From: an uncultured Oscillibacter sp.
GTDB lineage: Bacteria > Bacillota > Clostridia > Oscillospirales > Oscillospiraceae
Direction: 5' to 3'
Length of the DNA stretch: 11,441 nt
Assembly (NCBI GenBank): GCA_902490355.1
Contig: CABUDN010000077.1
Span: 1 to 11,441 of the forward strand
The notes below the pieces were generated by a model. It made no database searches. It was not told where the DNA came from and saw only the letters and a list, made by a program, of their open reading frames with translations. This document shows positions 1 through 5,772 of this stretch, in pieces. The translations under genes and the position numbers were made by a program. Position 1 is the first letter of the stretch. Every line of letters starts with the position of its first letter.

Positions 1-47
1 GAGATAAAGGAATGTGACTGGAGTTCAGACGTGTGCTCTTCCGATCT
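1..47. other. Illumina adapter remnant at contig end (artefact)
   Basis: Bases 14-47 are identical to the 34-base Illumina TruSeq read-2/index adapter arm ending in CTCTTCCGATCT. Bases 1-5 (GAGAT) match the end of the P7 flow-cell primer, and bases 6-13 (AAAGGAAT) sit exactly where the 8-base i7 index belongs; the reverse complement, ATTCCTTT, is from memory TruSeq index 27. None of this is genomic. It creates the false protein start MCSSDL on the + strand and the false ending EIGRAHV on the minus strand. Genomic sequence starts at about base 48. Confidence 0.97.
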
Positions 48-348
48 CAAGAAGGCCGGAGAGCTGCTGTGTGTGGCCAAGCTGAAAATCCGCATCGCAG
101 AAACGCAGGCCGAGATCAACACGGCCCTGCAGGAGCTGGGTGAACTGCTCTATGCCACCCACACCGGCAATCCTACCGACTCCGAGATCCTGCTGCAAAA
201 GCTCCAGGAGGTGGACGCCCTCAAGGCGCAGATCGCCGGGCTGGAGGCCCAGATCCGCCGGGAGGAAGCCGCCCACACCTGCCCTGTCTGCGCCGCGCCC
301 GTTCGGGAGGGCGACGCCTATTGCCGGGAGTGCGGCTCCAAGCTCTGA
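48..348 (+). CDS. Zinc-ribbon coiled-coil protein, 5' truncated
   Basis: This is the last 100 or so codons of a gene whose start lies beyond the contig end; the apparent ATG at 31 belongs to the adapter. The visible part begins KKAGELLCVAKLK and continues as a charged heptad-rich helix (roughly the first 75 residues, with ALQELGELLY and LLQKLQEVDALKAQIAGLEAQI) that should form a coiled coil. It ends with a compact zinc ribbon made of two CxxC knuckles, CPVC and CREC, just before the stop TGA at 346-348. Small proteins of this layout (helical body, C-terminal zinc ribbon) are common and uncharacterised in clostridia. The molecular role is unknown; protein or nucleic-acid binding is only a guess. 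No convincing terminator follows: the GC-rich palindrome at 363-372 lacks a T tract. Confidence 0.85.
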
Positions 349-416
349 TCTTCCGGTTTTCCCCGGCGCCGGAGCAAACCTTCCGGCCCGCCGGGAACCC
401 ATGCCCGCCCGGGTGT

Positions 417-442
417 TTGACGCGCCTGCGCCGGGGTATAAT
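417..442 (+). promoter_or_regulatory. Candidate promoter for the flippase gene
   Basis: A perfect TATAAT lies at 437-442, 67 bases before the flippase start. The best upstream hexamer is TTGACG at 417-422, but the spacer is only 14 bases, shorter than the usual 16-18, so the -35 assignment is weak. It is the only -10 match of this quality in the gap. Confidence 0.4.
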
Positions 443-509
443 GTCCGTACCCGCGCATATTCTGGGGACAGGACCGCGATTCTAGTTTGAAATTTGAGGT
501 ATTCCTTTC

Positions 510-2123
510 ATGTCGAAACAAAGCAAAAAGCCGTCCTTCCTGGGCGGTGCCGCCGTGCTGGCGGCGGCAGTGGCCATCGTGAAAGTCATCGGTGCCGTCT
601 ACAAGATTCCCTTCGGGAATATCGTCGGCAGCCAGGGTCAAACCTACTTCAATGTGGCCTACAACATTTACAACGTGCTGCTGACCATCTCCACCGCCGG
701 CTTGCCCCTGGCCATCTCCAAGCTCACCAGCCAGGCTCACGCCCAGGGCCGGGAGAACCAGAAGCGCAAGATCTTCCGCACCGCCATCTGGCTGTTCTTC
801 GTGCTGGGTCTGGCCGGGTCCGCCCTGATGTACTTCGGCGCGGCACAGCTGGCCGACCTCATTCATGAGCCCCTGGGCTTCTGGCCCATCCGGGCACTGG
901 CCCCGGCGGTGTTCTGCGTGTGCCTGCTGGCCTGTATGCGGGGCTACACCCAGGGCCAGGGCAACATGACGCCCACCGCCATCTCCCAGGTGCTGGAGGC
1001 TCTGTGCAAGGTGTGCATCGGCCTGCCCCTGGCATGGTACCTCCTGAAGATGGGCATGGGGCTGGACATCGGCGCCGCCGGCGCCATCTTCGGTGTCACT
1101 GTGGGCACCATGCTCTCCATGCTCTTCCTGATCGTGTATCTGGCCACCCACCGGGACCGCACGGAGTCTCTGGATACCCCCGAGAGCAGCGGTTCCATCA
1201 TGCGCCAGGTCCTGGCCATCGGCGTTCCCATTACGCTGAGCAACTCCGCCATGAGCATCATCACCCTGGTGGATACCTCCAACGTCCTGGGCCGTCTCCA
1301 GACCATTCCGGAGCTGGCGGACTCCGCCGCCACCCTCTTCGGTCAGTACCAGTTCGGCATGAATCTCATCAACCTGCCGCCCTCCTTCGTCTTCCCGGTG
1401 ACCATGAGCCTGATCCCCTTCGCCGCCGCGGCCATCACCCGCCGGGACGCCGTGGAGGCTGACCGCATTGTCTCCTCCGCCTTCCGGATTGTGTCCGTGC
1501 TGGCCATTCCCGCCGGCGTGGGATTGAGCGTCCTGGGCGGCAGCGCGCTGCTGATGCTCTATCCCGCCCAGTATACCGACGCCCTGGCCGCCGGCCCCCA
1601 CATGCGCTGGCTGGGCATCGCCTGCATCTTCATCTGCCTGATGAACCTGACCAACGCGATTCTGCAGACCTACGGCAAGGAACACCTGCCCATTATCACC
1701 GTGGTCATCGGCGGCATTACCAAGATCATCCTCAACTATATCCTGGTGGGCAACCCCGCCATCAATATCCACGGCGCGCCCATCTCCACGCTTTGCTGCT
1801 ACGCCGTGATCGTGATCCTGAACCTGGCATTCGTGTGGAAGTACTCCCTCAAAAAGCCCCGCTATCTCCAGCTCTTTGCCAAGCCCGTCCTGGCTTCTGT
1901 TCTCATGGGCGGCGCTGCCTGGGCTGTCCATGGCCTGACGCTCCAGGTGCTCACCGGCGGGGAGTACGCCTACGGTGCCAACGCTTTGGCCACCATTATC
2001 GGCATCGGCGCCGGCGTGGTGGTGTACGCCATTTTGGTCGTTGCCCTGCAAATTCTGCGTGCCGAGGACCTGCAGTCCATTCCGCATGGCGCAAAATTGG
2101 CCGCATTGCTCCATCTGAAATAA
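510..2123 (+). CDS. yabM: MurJ/SpoVB-family lipid flippase (YabM-like)
   Basis: A 537-residue polytopic membrane protein of the MATE/MOP exporter superfamily (polysaccharide biosynthesis, MurJ and SpoVB branch). Family members flip undecaprenyl-linked sugars or lipid II across the cytoplasmic membrane. The N terminus (GGAAVLAAAVAIVKVIGAVYK, then IPFGNIVG and QTYFNVAYNIYNVLLTIS) is typical of the SpoVB/YabM subgroup, and hydrophobic helices run throughout, consistent with about 14 membrane spans. The start is set by GAGGT at 496-500, 9 bases before ATG. Immediately downstream is mazG, matching the yabM-yabN order of B. subtilis; that synteny is why YabM is preferred over SpoVB itself. The substrate cannot be told from sequence; a role in cell-wall or spore-cortex precursor export is inferred. 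Confidence 0.85.
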   Translation: MSKQSKKPSFLGGAAVLAAAVAIVKVIGAVYKIPFGNIVGSQGQTYFNVAYNIYNVLLTISTAGLPLAISKLTSQAHAQGRENQKRKIFRTAIWLFFVLGLAGSALMYFGAAQLADLIHEPLGFWPIRALAPAVFCVCLLACMRGYTQGQGNMTPTAISQVLEALCKVCIGLPLAWYLLKMGMGLDIGAAGAIFGVTVGTMLSMLFLIVYLATHRDRTESLDTPESSGSIMRQVLAIGVPITLSNSAMSIITLVDTSNVLGRLQTIPELADSAATLFGQYQFGMNLINLPPSFVFPVTMSLIPFAAAAITRRDAVEADRIVSSAFRIVSVLAIPAGVGLSVLGGSALLMLYPAQYTDALAAGPHMRWLGIACIFICLMNLTNAILQTYGKEHLPIITVVIGGITKIILNYILVGNPAINIHGAPISTLCCYAVIVILNLAFVWKYSLKKPRYLQLFAKPVLASVLMGGAAWAVHGLTLQVLTGGEYAYGANALATIIGIGAGVVVYAILVVALQILRAEDLQSIPHGAKLAALLHLK

Positions 2124-2181
2124 AAAAAGTCCCATTTTCGGGATAAAACGATACAAATTTTCTTGCAAAGGCAGAGTAGAT

Positions 2182-2988
2182 ATGGTAGATTTTCAATGTA
2201 AGCCGCGCTATGACTGGGCGGATTTCCTGCGTGTCATGGCTTTGCTGCGGGGACCGGGCGGCTGCCCGTGGGACGCTGAGCAGACTCACAGTTCCATCCG
2301 CCGCAATTTCCTGGAGGAAACCTACGAGACCCTGGACGCTCTGGACCGGGACGATGCACAGGGCATGTGCGAGGAACTGGGCGACGTGCTGATGCAGGTG
2401 GCCTTTCATGCCCAGATCGAAGCCGAGCGGGGCCGCTTCACCATGGACGACGTGGTGGACGGCGTTACCAAGAAGCTGGTCTACCGGCATCCGCACGTCT
2501 TCGGCACTGTGGAGGCCGACACCAGCGAGCAGGTGCTGGCCAACTGGGAAGTGCTCAAGCGCCGGGAAAAAGGGCAGCGCTCCACCGCCGACGCCATCGA
2601 GTCCGTGCCCCACACCCTGCCCGCTCTCTGGCGGGCGGAGAAAATCCAGAGCAAAACCGCCAAGGCCGGTTTCGACTGGGACAGCGCCCTGAGCGCCCTG
2701 GGCAAGCTGGAAGAGGAGGTGCGGGAGCTGCGCGCGGCTCTCGAGTCCGGCAAAGCTGCCGACGCGCCCCACGGCGTGCGGGAGGAAGTGGGCGACGCCC
2801 TGTTCATTGCCGCCAAGGTGGCCCAGATGTCCGGGGTGGACCCGGAGGATGCCCTGCACCGCGCCTGTGACAAATTCGACCAGCGCTTCCGCTATGTGGA
2901 AGCCCAGGCGGACAAGCCTCTTTCCGCATACTCCGAGGCGGAACTGGTGAAGCTGTGGCAGGAGGCCAAGGCACACCAACATACTTGA
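2182..2988 (+). CDS. mazG: Nucleoside triphosphate pyrophosphohydrolase MazG
   Basis: 268 residues, close to the length of stand-alone MazG enzymes, which hydrolyse NTPs or dNTPs to the monophosphate and pyrophosphate and so clear aberrant or excess nucleotides. Two MazG repeats are visible. The first has the conserved lead GGCPWDAEQTHSS (26-38), metal ligands EETYE (45-49) and EELGD (64-68). The second has LEEEV (176-180) and EEVGD (201-205). NWEVLKRREK (121-130) is the usual linker motif. B. subtilis YabN carries an additional N-terminal tetrapyrrole-methylase-like domain that is absent here. The ribosome site is poor (AAAGG at 2167-2171, 10 bases before ATG). It lies 58 bases after the flippase stop with no strong terminator between, so co-transcription is likely. 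Confidence 0.93.
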   Translation: MVDFQCKPRYDWADFLRVMALLRGPGGCPWDAEQTHSSIRRNFLEETYETLDALDRDDAQGMCEELGDVLMQVAFHAQIEAERGRFTMDDVVDGVTKKLVYRHPHVFGTVEADTSEQVLANWEVLKRREKGQRSTADAIESVPHTLPALWRAEKIQSKTAKAGFDWDSALSALGKLEEEVRELRAALESGKAADAPHGVREEVGDALFIAAKVAQMSGVDPEDALHRACDKFDQRFRYVEAQADKPLSAYSEAELVKLWQEAKAHQHT

Positions 2989-2991
2989 GTC

Positions 2992-3022
2992 TTAACACGC
3001 AGTTCGCGTTAAGAAATATGAT
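2992..3022 (+). promoter_or_regulatory. Candidate hup promoter with hairpin over the -35
   Basis: TTAACA (2992-2997) and TATGAT (3017-3022) match sigma-A -35 and -10 boxes with a long, 19-base spacer. The arms CTTAAC (2991-2996) and GTTAAG (3008-3013) form an imperfect inverted repeat covering the -35, which may be an operator. HU genes are strongly expressed, so a promoter of their own here is reasonable. Confidence 0.45.
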
Positions 3023-3057
3023 TTCAGATCACAAATGACAATGGGAGGATACGATCC

Positions 3058-3333
3058 ATGAACAAAGCAGAACTCATCAACGCTGTGGCAGCCGCCGCCG
3101 AGGTTTCCAAGAAGGACGCTGAGGCTGTTCTCACCGCCACTCTGGACGCCATCACCGACGCCCTGAAGGAGGGTGACAAGGTCCAGCTGGTGGGCTTTGG
3201 CTCCTTTGAGGTGAAGAAGCGCGCCGCCCGCATCGGCCGCAACCCCAAGACCAAGGAGTCCATCGAAATCCCCGCCTCCGTGGTGCCCGTGTTCAAGGCC
3301 GGCAAGGCCCTCAAGGACAGCGTTTCCAAGTAA
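3058..3333 (+). CDS. hup: HU-family DNA-binding protein
   Basis: 91 residues, the standard size of an HU subunit. HU dimers bend and compact DNA in the nucleoid. Family landmarks are clear: start MNKAELI with the helical dimerisation part (1-40), then the signature GFGSFEVKKRAARIGRNP (46-63) and the beta-arm region TKESIEIPAS (65-74), ending with the helix PVFKAGKALKDSV. The ribosome site GGGAGGA (3043-3049) is 8 bases before ATG. HU lies inside the yab cluster between mazG and rqcP, where B. subtilis has no such gene, and has its own candidate promoter and following hairpins, so it is probably expressed at a different level from its neighbours. Confidence 0.96.
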   Translation: MNKAELINAVAAAAEVSKKDAEAVLTATLDAITDALKEGDKVQLVGFGSFEVKKRAARIGRNPKTKESIEIPASVVPVFKAGKALKDSVSK

Positions 3334-3338
3334 TGCCC

Positions 3339-3383
3339 AGGCGGCTCATCCGGCCGAAGCCGGGTGGGCCGCCTCTTGATTTT
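3339..3383 (+). terminator. Terminator after hup
   Basis: Bases 3339-3354 pair with 3359-3374 in a continuous 16-bp stem closed by the tetraloop CGAA. Two of the pairs are G-U only when the + strand is the RNA, which supports transcription from hup. The following tract, CTTGATTTT, is an imperfect U run, so termination may be partial and allow some read-through into rqcP. Confidence 0.6.
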
Positions 3384-3387
3384 CACG

Positions 3388-3436
3388 CTCCCGGTTCCGG
3401 CGCGGCTCCGCCGCCCGGGACGGGAGTTTCGCTTTT
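3388..3436 (+). terminator. Second hairpin before rqcP, possible attenuator
   Basis: CTCCCG (3388-3393) pairs with CGGGAG (3421-3426) around an inner stem GCGGC/GCCGC (3402-3406 with 3410-3414). It is followed by TTTCGCTTTT, directly ahead of the rqcP ribosome site. It could be a second terminator or a translational shield; both readings are inferred from structure alone. Confidence 0.4.
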
Positions 3437-3449
3437 GGAGGAATCAGCA

Positions 3450-3689
3450 ATGCGTCTGGATAAATACCTGAAGGTGGCCCGCCTCATCAAGCGCCGCACC
3501 GTGGCCAACGAGGCCTGCGACAACGGCCTGGTCACCGTCAACGACAAGCCCGCCCGGGCCTCCTACGACGTGAAGGTCGGCGACCGGATCTCGCTGCGCT
3601 TCGGCCAGAGAACCCTCACCGTGGAGGTGCTGGCCGTGGAGGAAACCGTGCGTCAGGCCGACGCCGGAACCTTGTATCGGGAAATCTGA
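3450..3689 (+). CDS. rqcP: S4-domain ribosome quality-control protein RqcP
   Basis: 79 residues forming a single S4 RNA-binding domain. RqcP (formerly YabO) works with RqcH on obstructed 50S subunits, helping to add C-terminal alanine tails to stalled chains. The start MRLDKYLKVARLIKRRT (1-17) and RASYDVKVGDRISLRFGQR (34-52) agree closely with B. subtilis RqcP as I remember it. The frame is open back to an ATG at 3333, but that overlaps the hup stop and would encode the hairpin region. The ATG at 3450 has GGAGG at 3437-3441 with 8-base spacing and matches the family N terminus, so it is chosen. Its position ahead of yabP is the conserved order. Confidence 0.93.
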   Translation: MRLDKYLKVARLIKRRTVANEACDNGLVTVNDKPARASYDVKVGDRISLRFGQRTLTVEVLAVEETVRQADAGTLYREI

Positions 3690-3752
3690 GGTCTCATCCC
3701 CTTCTATCCCGCCCGGTGACTGCATAGTCTGTGGGCAGGGGAGGGACGAGGA

Positions 3753-4034
3753 ATGAATGAGTTTAATGCAATGCCGCAGGAAGCCCACCGCCTGGAGCTG
3801 GTGGGCCGGGAACGCCTGACTGTCTCCGGGGTCGAGGATGTGGAACGCTTTGACGAGACTGGAATCGTCATGTCCACCTCCGCCGGTACCCTGGTCATCA
3901 CCGGAGAGGAACTGCACATCGGCAAGCTGTCTCTGGATGGCGGGGAGCTCCATGTGGAGGGGCGGATCGACTCCGTTGCCTATGAGGACCAGCCCTCCGG
4001 CCGGGGCGGCTTCTGGGGCCGTCTGTTCGGCTAG
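3753..4034 (+). CDS. yabP: Sporulation protein YabP
   Basis: 93 residues, the normal size for the YabP/YqfC family. The body is a run of short beta strands with the usual pattern: HRLELVGRERLTVSGVEDVE (11-30), then GIVMSTSAGTLVITGEELHI and LSLDGGELHVEG. In B. subtilis yabP belongs to the mother-cell sigma-E sporulation regulon; its biochemical role is unknown. The start is ATG 3753 with a purine-rich GGGGAGGGACGAGGA stretch just before it. No sigma-E promoter is convincing in the 63 bases upstream. It is 3 bases from yabQ, so the two are almost certainly translated from one message. Confidence 0.9.
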   Translation: MNEFNAMPQEAHRLELVGRERLTVSGVEDVERFDETGIVMSTSAGTLVITGEELHIGKLSLDGGELHVEGRIDSVAYEDQPSGRGGFWGRLFG

Positions 4035-4037
4035 GCT

Positions 4038-4781
4038 ATGGAAAACCATATTTCTCAGCAGCTGCTGGTGTTCGTCCAGTCCATTTTGCTGGGTCTGGCC
4101 ATCGGGTCCCTCTATGATCTGCTGCGGCCCTTCCGCCTCCGGCTGCCCCGGCTGGCCCCCTTGCTGGACGGCGTATACGCCCTGGCCGTGGGCGCGGGCT
4201 GCTTTCGCTTCGTACTGGCCCGGGCGGAGGGGGAACTGCGGGGGTTTGTGGTACTGGGAGTCGTAGGCGGCGCCGTGCTGTTTTTTTCCGCCTTCTCCTC
4301 CTTGCTGCGGCCGGTGTGGGAATTTTGGGCGGATACCCTGGGCTGTCTGGTCCGCTGCCTGACCTTTCCCCTTCGTCAGGCGAAAAAATTTTTAAAAAAA
4401 TGCGGGCGGTGTGGAAAAAATCTCTTTTATTTTGCAGGCAAATGCTATACAATAAGAAAAAGTGGATATACCCGCCCATTTTACAAAGGAGGCAGCCGGC
4501 ATGGCCAAAACCGCAAATCCCGCAAAAACGCGCCAGCGCGCCAAGTCCGGCCTGCTGACCCGCGTCCTGATTCTGATTCTGCTGGTGGGCATCTGCGCCC
4601 AGCTCTACACCCTGCGGGGTCAGGTGGAGCGCGCCCAGACGGATCAGGAGCGTCTGGCCGCCCAGGTGGACGCCCAGCGTCAGGCCAACGAATCTCTGGC
4701 CGCCGACATCGCCGAGGGAACCACTCCCGAGAAGATGGAGGAGCTGGCCCGGGAGGAACTGGGCCTGGTGACCCCGGGTGA
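4038..4781 (+). CDS. yabQ: Sporulation protein YabQ, with long overlap into divIC
   Basis: The first 150 or so residues are a YabQ-type small membrane protein: LLVFVQSILLGLAIGSLYD (9-27) followed by FR-rich loops and two more hydrophobic stretches, then a basic tail around LTFPLRQAKKFLKK. YabQ is a sigma-E-dependent membrane protein needed for spore cortex formation in B. subtilis. The start ATG is 3 bases after the yabP stop with no good ribosome site, implying translational coupling. The frame does not stop before divIC: it stays open to 4781, giving 247 residues, and the last 90 or so are Gly/Arg/Pro-rich, as expected from reading divIC out of frame. The real protein may end there, or the tail may reflect a lost stop or frameshift. 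The A-rich tract at 4383-4400 is a possible slip site. Confidence 0.75.
   Translation: MENHISQQLLVFVQSILLGLAIGSLYDLLRPFRLRLPRLAPLLDGVYALAVGAGCFRFVLARAEGELRGFVVLGVVGGAVLFFSAFSSLLRPVWEFWADTLGCLVRCLTFPLRQAKKFLKKCGRCGKNLFYFAGKCYTIRKSGYTRPFYKGGSRHGQNRKSRKNAPARQVRPADPRPDSDSAGGHLRPALHPAGSGGARPDGSGASGRPGGRPASGQRISGRRHRRGNHSREDGGAGPGGTGPGDPG
4443..4451 (+). promoter_or_regulatory. Candidate extended -10 promoter for divIC
   Basis: TGCTATACA at 4443-4451 is an extended -10 element (TG, one base, TATACA) lying inside yabQ, about 50 bases before the divIC start. No good -35 is seen, which extended -10 promoters tolerate. It would let divIC be made in vegetative cells when the sporulation genes yabP and yabQ are off. 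Confidence 0.4.
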
Positions 4782-4809
4782 GTATGTGTTTTATGACGTC
4801 AGCAACTGA
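4501..4809 (+). CDS. divIC: Septum formation initiator DivIC/FtsB family
   Basis: 102 residues with the classic DivIC/FtsB layout: a short basic cytoplasmic end (1-18), one membrane span LLTRVLILILLVGICAQLY (18-36), an extracellular coiled coil (about 38-72, LRGQVERAQTDQERLAAQV), then the conserved end EELAREELGLVTPGEYVFY (80-98). DivIC joins DivIB and FtsL in the divisome and helps activate septal wall synthesis. The frame is open back to 4462, but ATG 4501 has a near-perfect AAAGGAGG at 4485-4492 with 8-base spacing. It sits between yabQ and yabR as in B. subtilis. Its first 281 bases overlap the open yabQ frame. Confidence 0.93.
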   Translation: MAKTANPAKTRQRAKSGLLTRVLILILLVGICAQLYTLRGQVERAQTDQERLAAQVDAQRQANESLAADIAEGTTPEKMEELAREELGLVTPGEYVFYDVSN

Positions 4810-4816
4810 TCGGTGT

Positions 4817-4875
4817 CTGGCGACGAGGGGGGCACTGCGCTCCCCCCGCTTGAGCCAGCGCCGGTCTTTTCTTTT
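4817..4875 (+). terminator. Terminator or attenuator after divIC
   Basis: GGGGGG (4827-4832) pairs with CCCCCC (4842-4847), inside an outer stem CTGGC/GCCAG (4817-4821 with 4854-4858). TCTTTTCTTTT follows from 4865 to 4875. The outer and inner stems are separated by an internal loop, so the call is weaker than for the other terminators in the window. Confidence 0.5.
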
Positions 4876-4934
4876 AGAAAGGGTGCTTTGGGAAGGCACG
4901 CTGAAAATCTTTGGAAGGAGAAACAAATAACCAT

Positions 4935-5429
4935 ATGGAGCCGCAGGTTGGGAGTATTTTGGAAGGCAAGGTGACTTCGATCACCAAGTTCGGCGCGTTT
5001 GTCGCCCTGGAGGGCGGCCGGTCCGGTCTGGTACATATTTCGGAGATCGCCAACACCTTTGTCAACGACGTACATGACTTTTTGCAGGAGGGGCAGACCG
5101 TCAAGGTCCTGGTCCTGTCCACGGAGAACGGAAAGATCAACCTTTCCATCAAGAAGACCCTGCCGCAGCAGGAGCGGCCCGGATTCCGCCCGCAGCGGCC
5201 CGCATCCGCCCGCCCCGCAGGCCCCCGTCCCGCCGCGCACCCGGCAGCTTCCGGCTCCGCGCATCCGCCCCGGTCCTCCTTTGGCCGGGGAGGCCAGACG
5301 CTGCCCCCCTCCGCGGACCAGTCCTTCGAGGACAAGCTCAAGCAGTTCCTCTCCTCCTCCGAGGGAAAGATGGCTGACCTCAACCGCAGCATTGACGGCA
5401 AGCGGGGCGGCGGCCGCAGACGGCGCTGA
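4935..5429 (+). CDS. yabR: S1-domain RNA-binding protein, YabR-like
   Basis: 164 residues. Positions 3-74 are one S1 OB-fold domain with hallmark VGSILEGKVTSITKFGAFV (5-23), GLVHISEIA (31-39) and VLSTENGKINLSIK (60-73). The middle (about 77-125) is a Pro/Ala/Arg-rich flexible linker. Then comes a short helix SFEDKLKQFLSSSEGKMADL (130-149) and a Gly/Arg tail ending GGGRRRR. YabR-type proteins follow divIC in many Firmicutes and are thought to bind RNA or ribosomes; the precise role is unsettled. An upstream in-frame TTG at 4911 overlaps the ribosome site AAGGAG (4915-4920) and is rejected. ATG 4935 is 14 bases from that site, a little far, but matches the family N terminus. Confidence 0.88.
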   Translation: MEPQVGSILEGKVTSITKFGAFVALEGGRSGLVHISEIANTFVNDVHDFLQEGQTVKVLVLSTENGKINLSIKKTLPQQERPGFRPQRPASARPAGPRPAAHPAASGSAHPPRSSFGRGGQTLPPSADQSFEDKLKQFLSSSEGKMADLNRSIDGKRGGGRRRR

Positions 5430-5453
5430 GCGGCGTTTCTGAACTCTGTACAC

Positions 5454-5493
5454 GAACAACCGGCTGCCCAACAGGGCGGCCGGTTGTTTTGTT
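5454..5493 (+). terminator. Strong terminator ending the yab cluster
   Basis: Bases 5456-5469 pair with 5474-5487 in a 14-bp stem (ACAACCGGC with GCCGGTTGT plus TGCCC with GGGCG, one G-U pair), loop AACA, followed by TTTTGTT. This is a textbook rho-independent terminator 27 bases after the yabR stop. Confidence 0.88.
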
Positions 5494-5597
5494 CAGCCGG
5501 CCCGCTCTTTCCACGTTCTTTCAAGGAGTCTGCGGTCCAGTCCGGCGGCCTCTTTCCAGCACATTGGACATGCCGGAACCCCGGTCCGTGAAAGCAT

Positions 5598-5634
5598 AAA
5601 AAGGAGCCGCCCGGCGCTGCGCGCCGCACGGCCC
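5598..5634 (-). terminator. Minus-strand rho-independent terminator
   Basis: On the minus strand bases 5634-5621 pair with 5617-5604 in a 14-position stem with a single G-G mismatch and loop GCA, followed by CTTTTT. Two pairs (5610 with 5628 and 5605 with 5633) are G-U wobbles only when the minus strand is the RNA; on the + strand they are mismatches. This makes the minus strand the likely sense strand. No coding gene feeds it. Confidence 0.6.
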
Positions 5635-5661
5635 AAGCGGGTGGGTATTGGAAAGCTTCCC
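5598..5661 (-). ncRNA. Candidate small RNA in the yabR-hpf gap
   Basis: No gene is on this strand here, yet signals at both ends define a transcript of about 64 nt. The promoter candidate is at 5697-5668 and the terminator at 5634-5598. Read 5' to 3' on the minus strand, the RNA would begin near GGGAAGCTTTCC, which can fold as GGAA/TTCC; pass a small CCCA/TGGG hairpin; and end in the terminator stem. No family is recognised and conservation cannot be checked. It might be part of a longer RNA or only a barrier to antisense transcription. Confidence 0.3.
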
Positions 5662-5707
5662 ATAGCCATGATACCACCGTCCGGGCAGCCGTGTAAATGG
5701 GAGCTTT
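5652..5707. repeat. Long inverted repeat in the yabR-hpf gap
   Basis: AAAGCT-T-CCCAT (5652-5663) pairs with ATGGGAGCTTT (5697-5707), 11 bp with one bulged T, around a 33-base loop. It can fold on either strand. On the minus strand it overlaps the candidate promoter, so a minus-strand RNA containing this fold would have to start farther upstream. Confidence 0.5.
5668..5697 (-). promoter_or_regulatory. Candidate minus-strand promoter
   Basis: Reading the minus strand, TTTACA (5697-5692) and TATCAT (5673-5668) are separated by 18 bases, and TGG directly precedes the -10 as an extended element. The predicted start is near 5661, facing the minus-strand terminator. Confidence 0.4.
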
Positions 5708-5772
5708 TGTCGCCGCAGCACTTCTTTCGTCGAAATTTGTCCGGTTCTTTTCCAGGATTTGAAGTTTTTGTA

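Noticed and set aside
31..47. ATG at 31 as start of the zinc-ribbon gene
   Set aside because: The ATG and the following MCSSD codons are adapter sequence, so the true start is off the contig.
2124..2145. Terminator after the flippase gene
   Set aside because: Only a 4-bp TCCC/GGGA stem with no following T run; too weak.
318..2168. 616-codon minus-strand open frame opposite the flippase
   Set aside because: Shadow of a GC-rich gene: Gly/His/Gln-rich low-complexity translation, no family motifs, no ribosome site, while the + strand protein is clearly a membrane flippase.
3333..3449. Longer rqcP start at ATG 3333
   Set aside because: It overlaps the hup stop, translates two hairpins and adds 39 residues absent from the family; ATG 3450 has an ideal ribosome site.
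3690..3752. Sigma-E promoter ahead of yabP
   Set aside because: CATAGTCT at 3723-3730 only partly resembles a sigma-E -10 and no matching -35 was found, so it was not listed.
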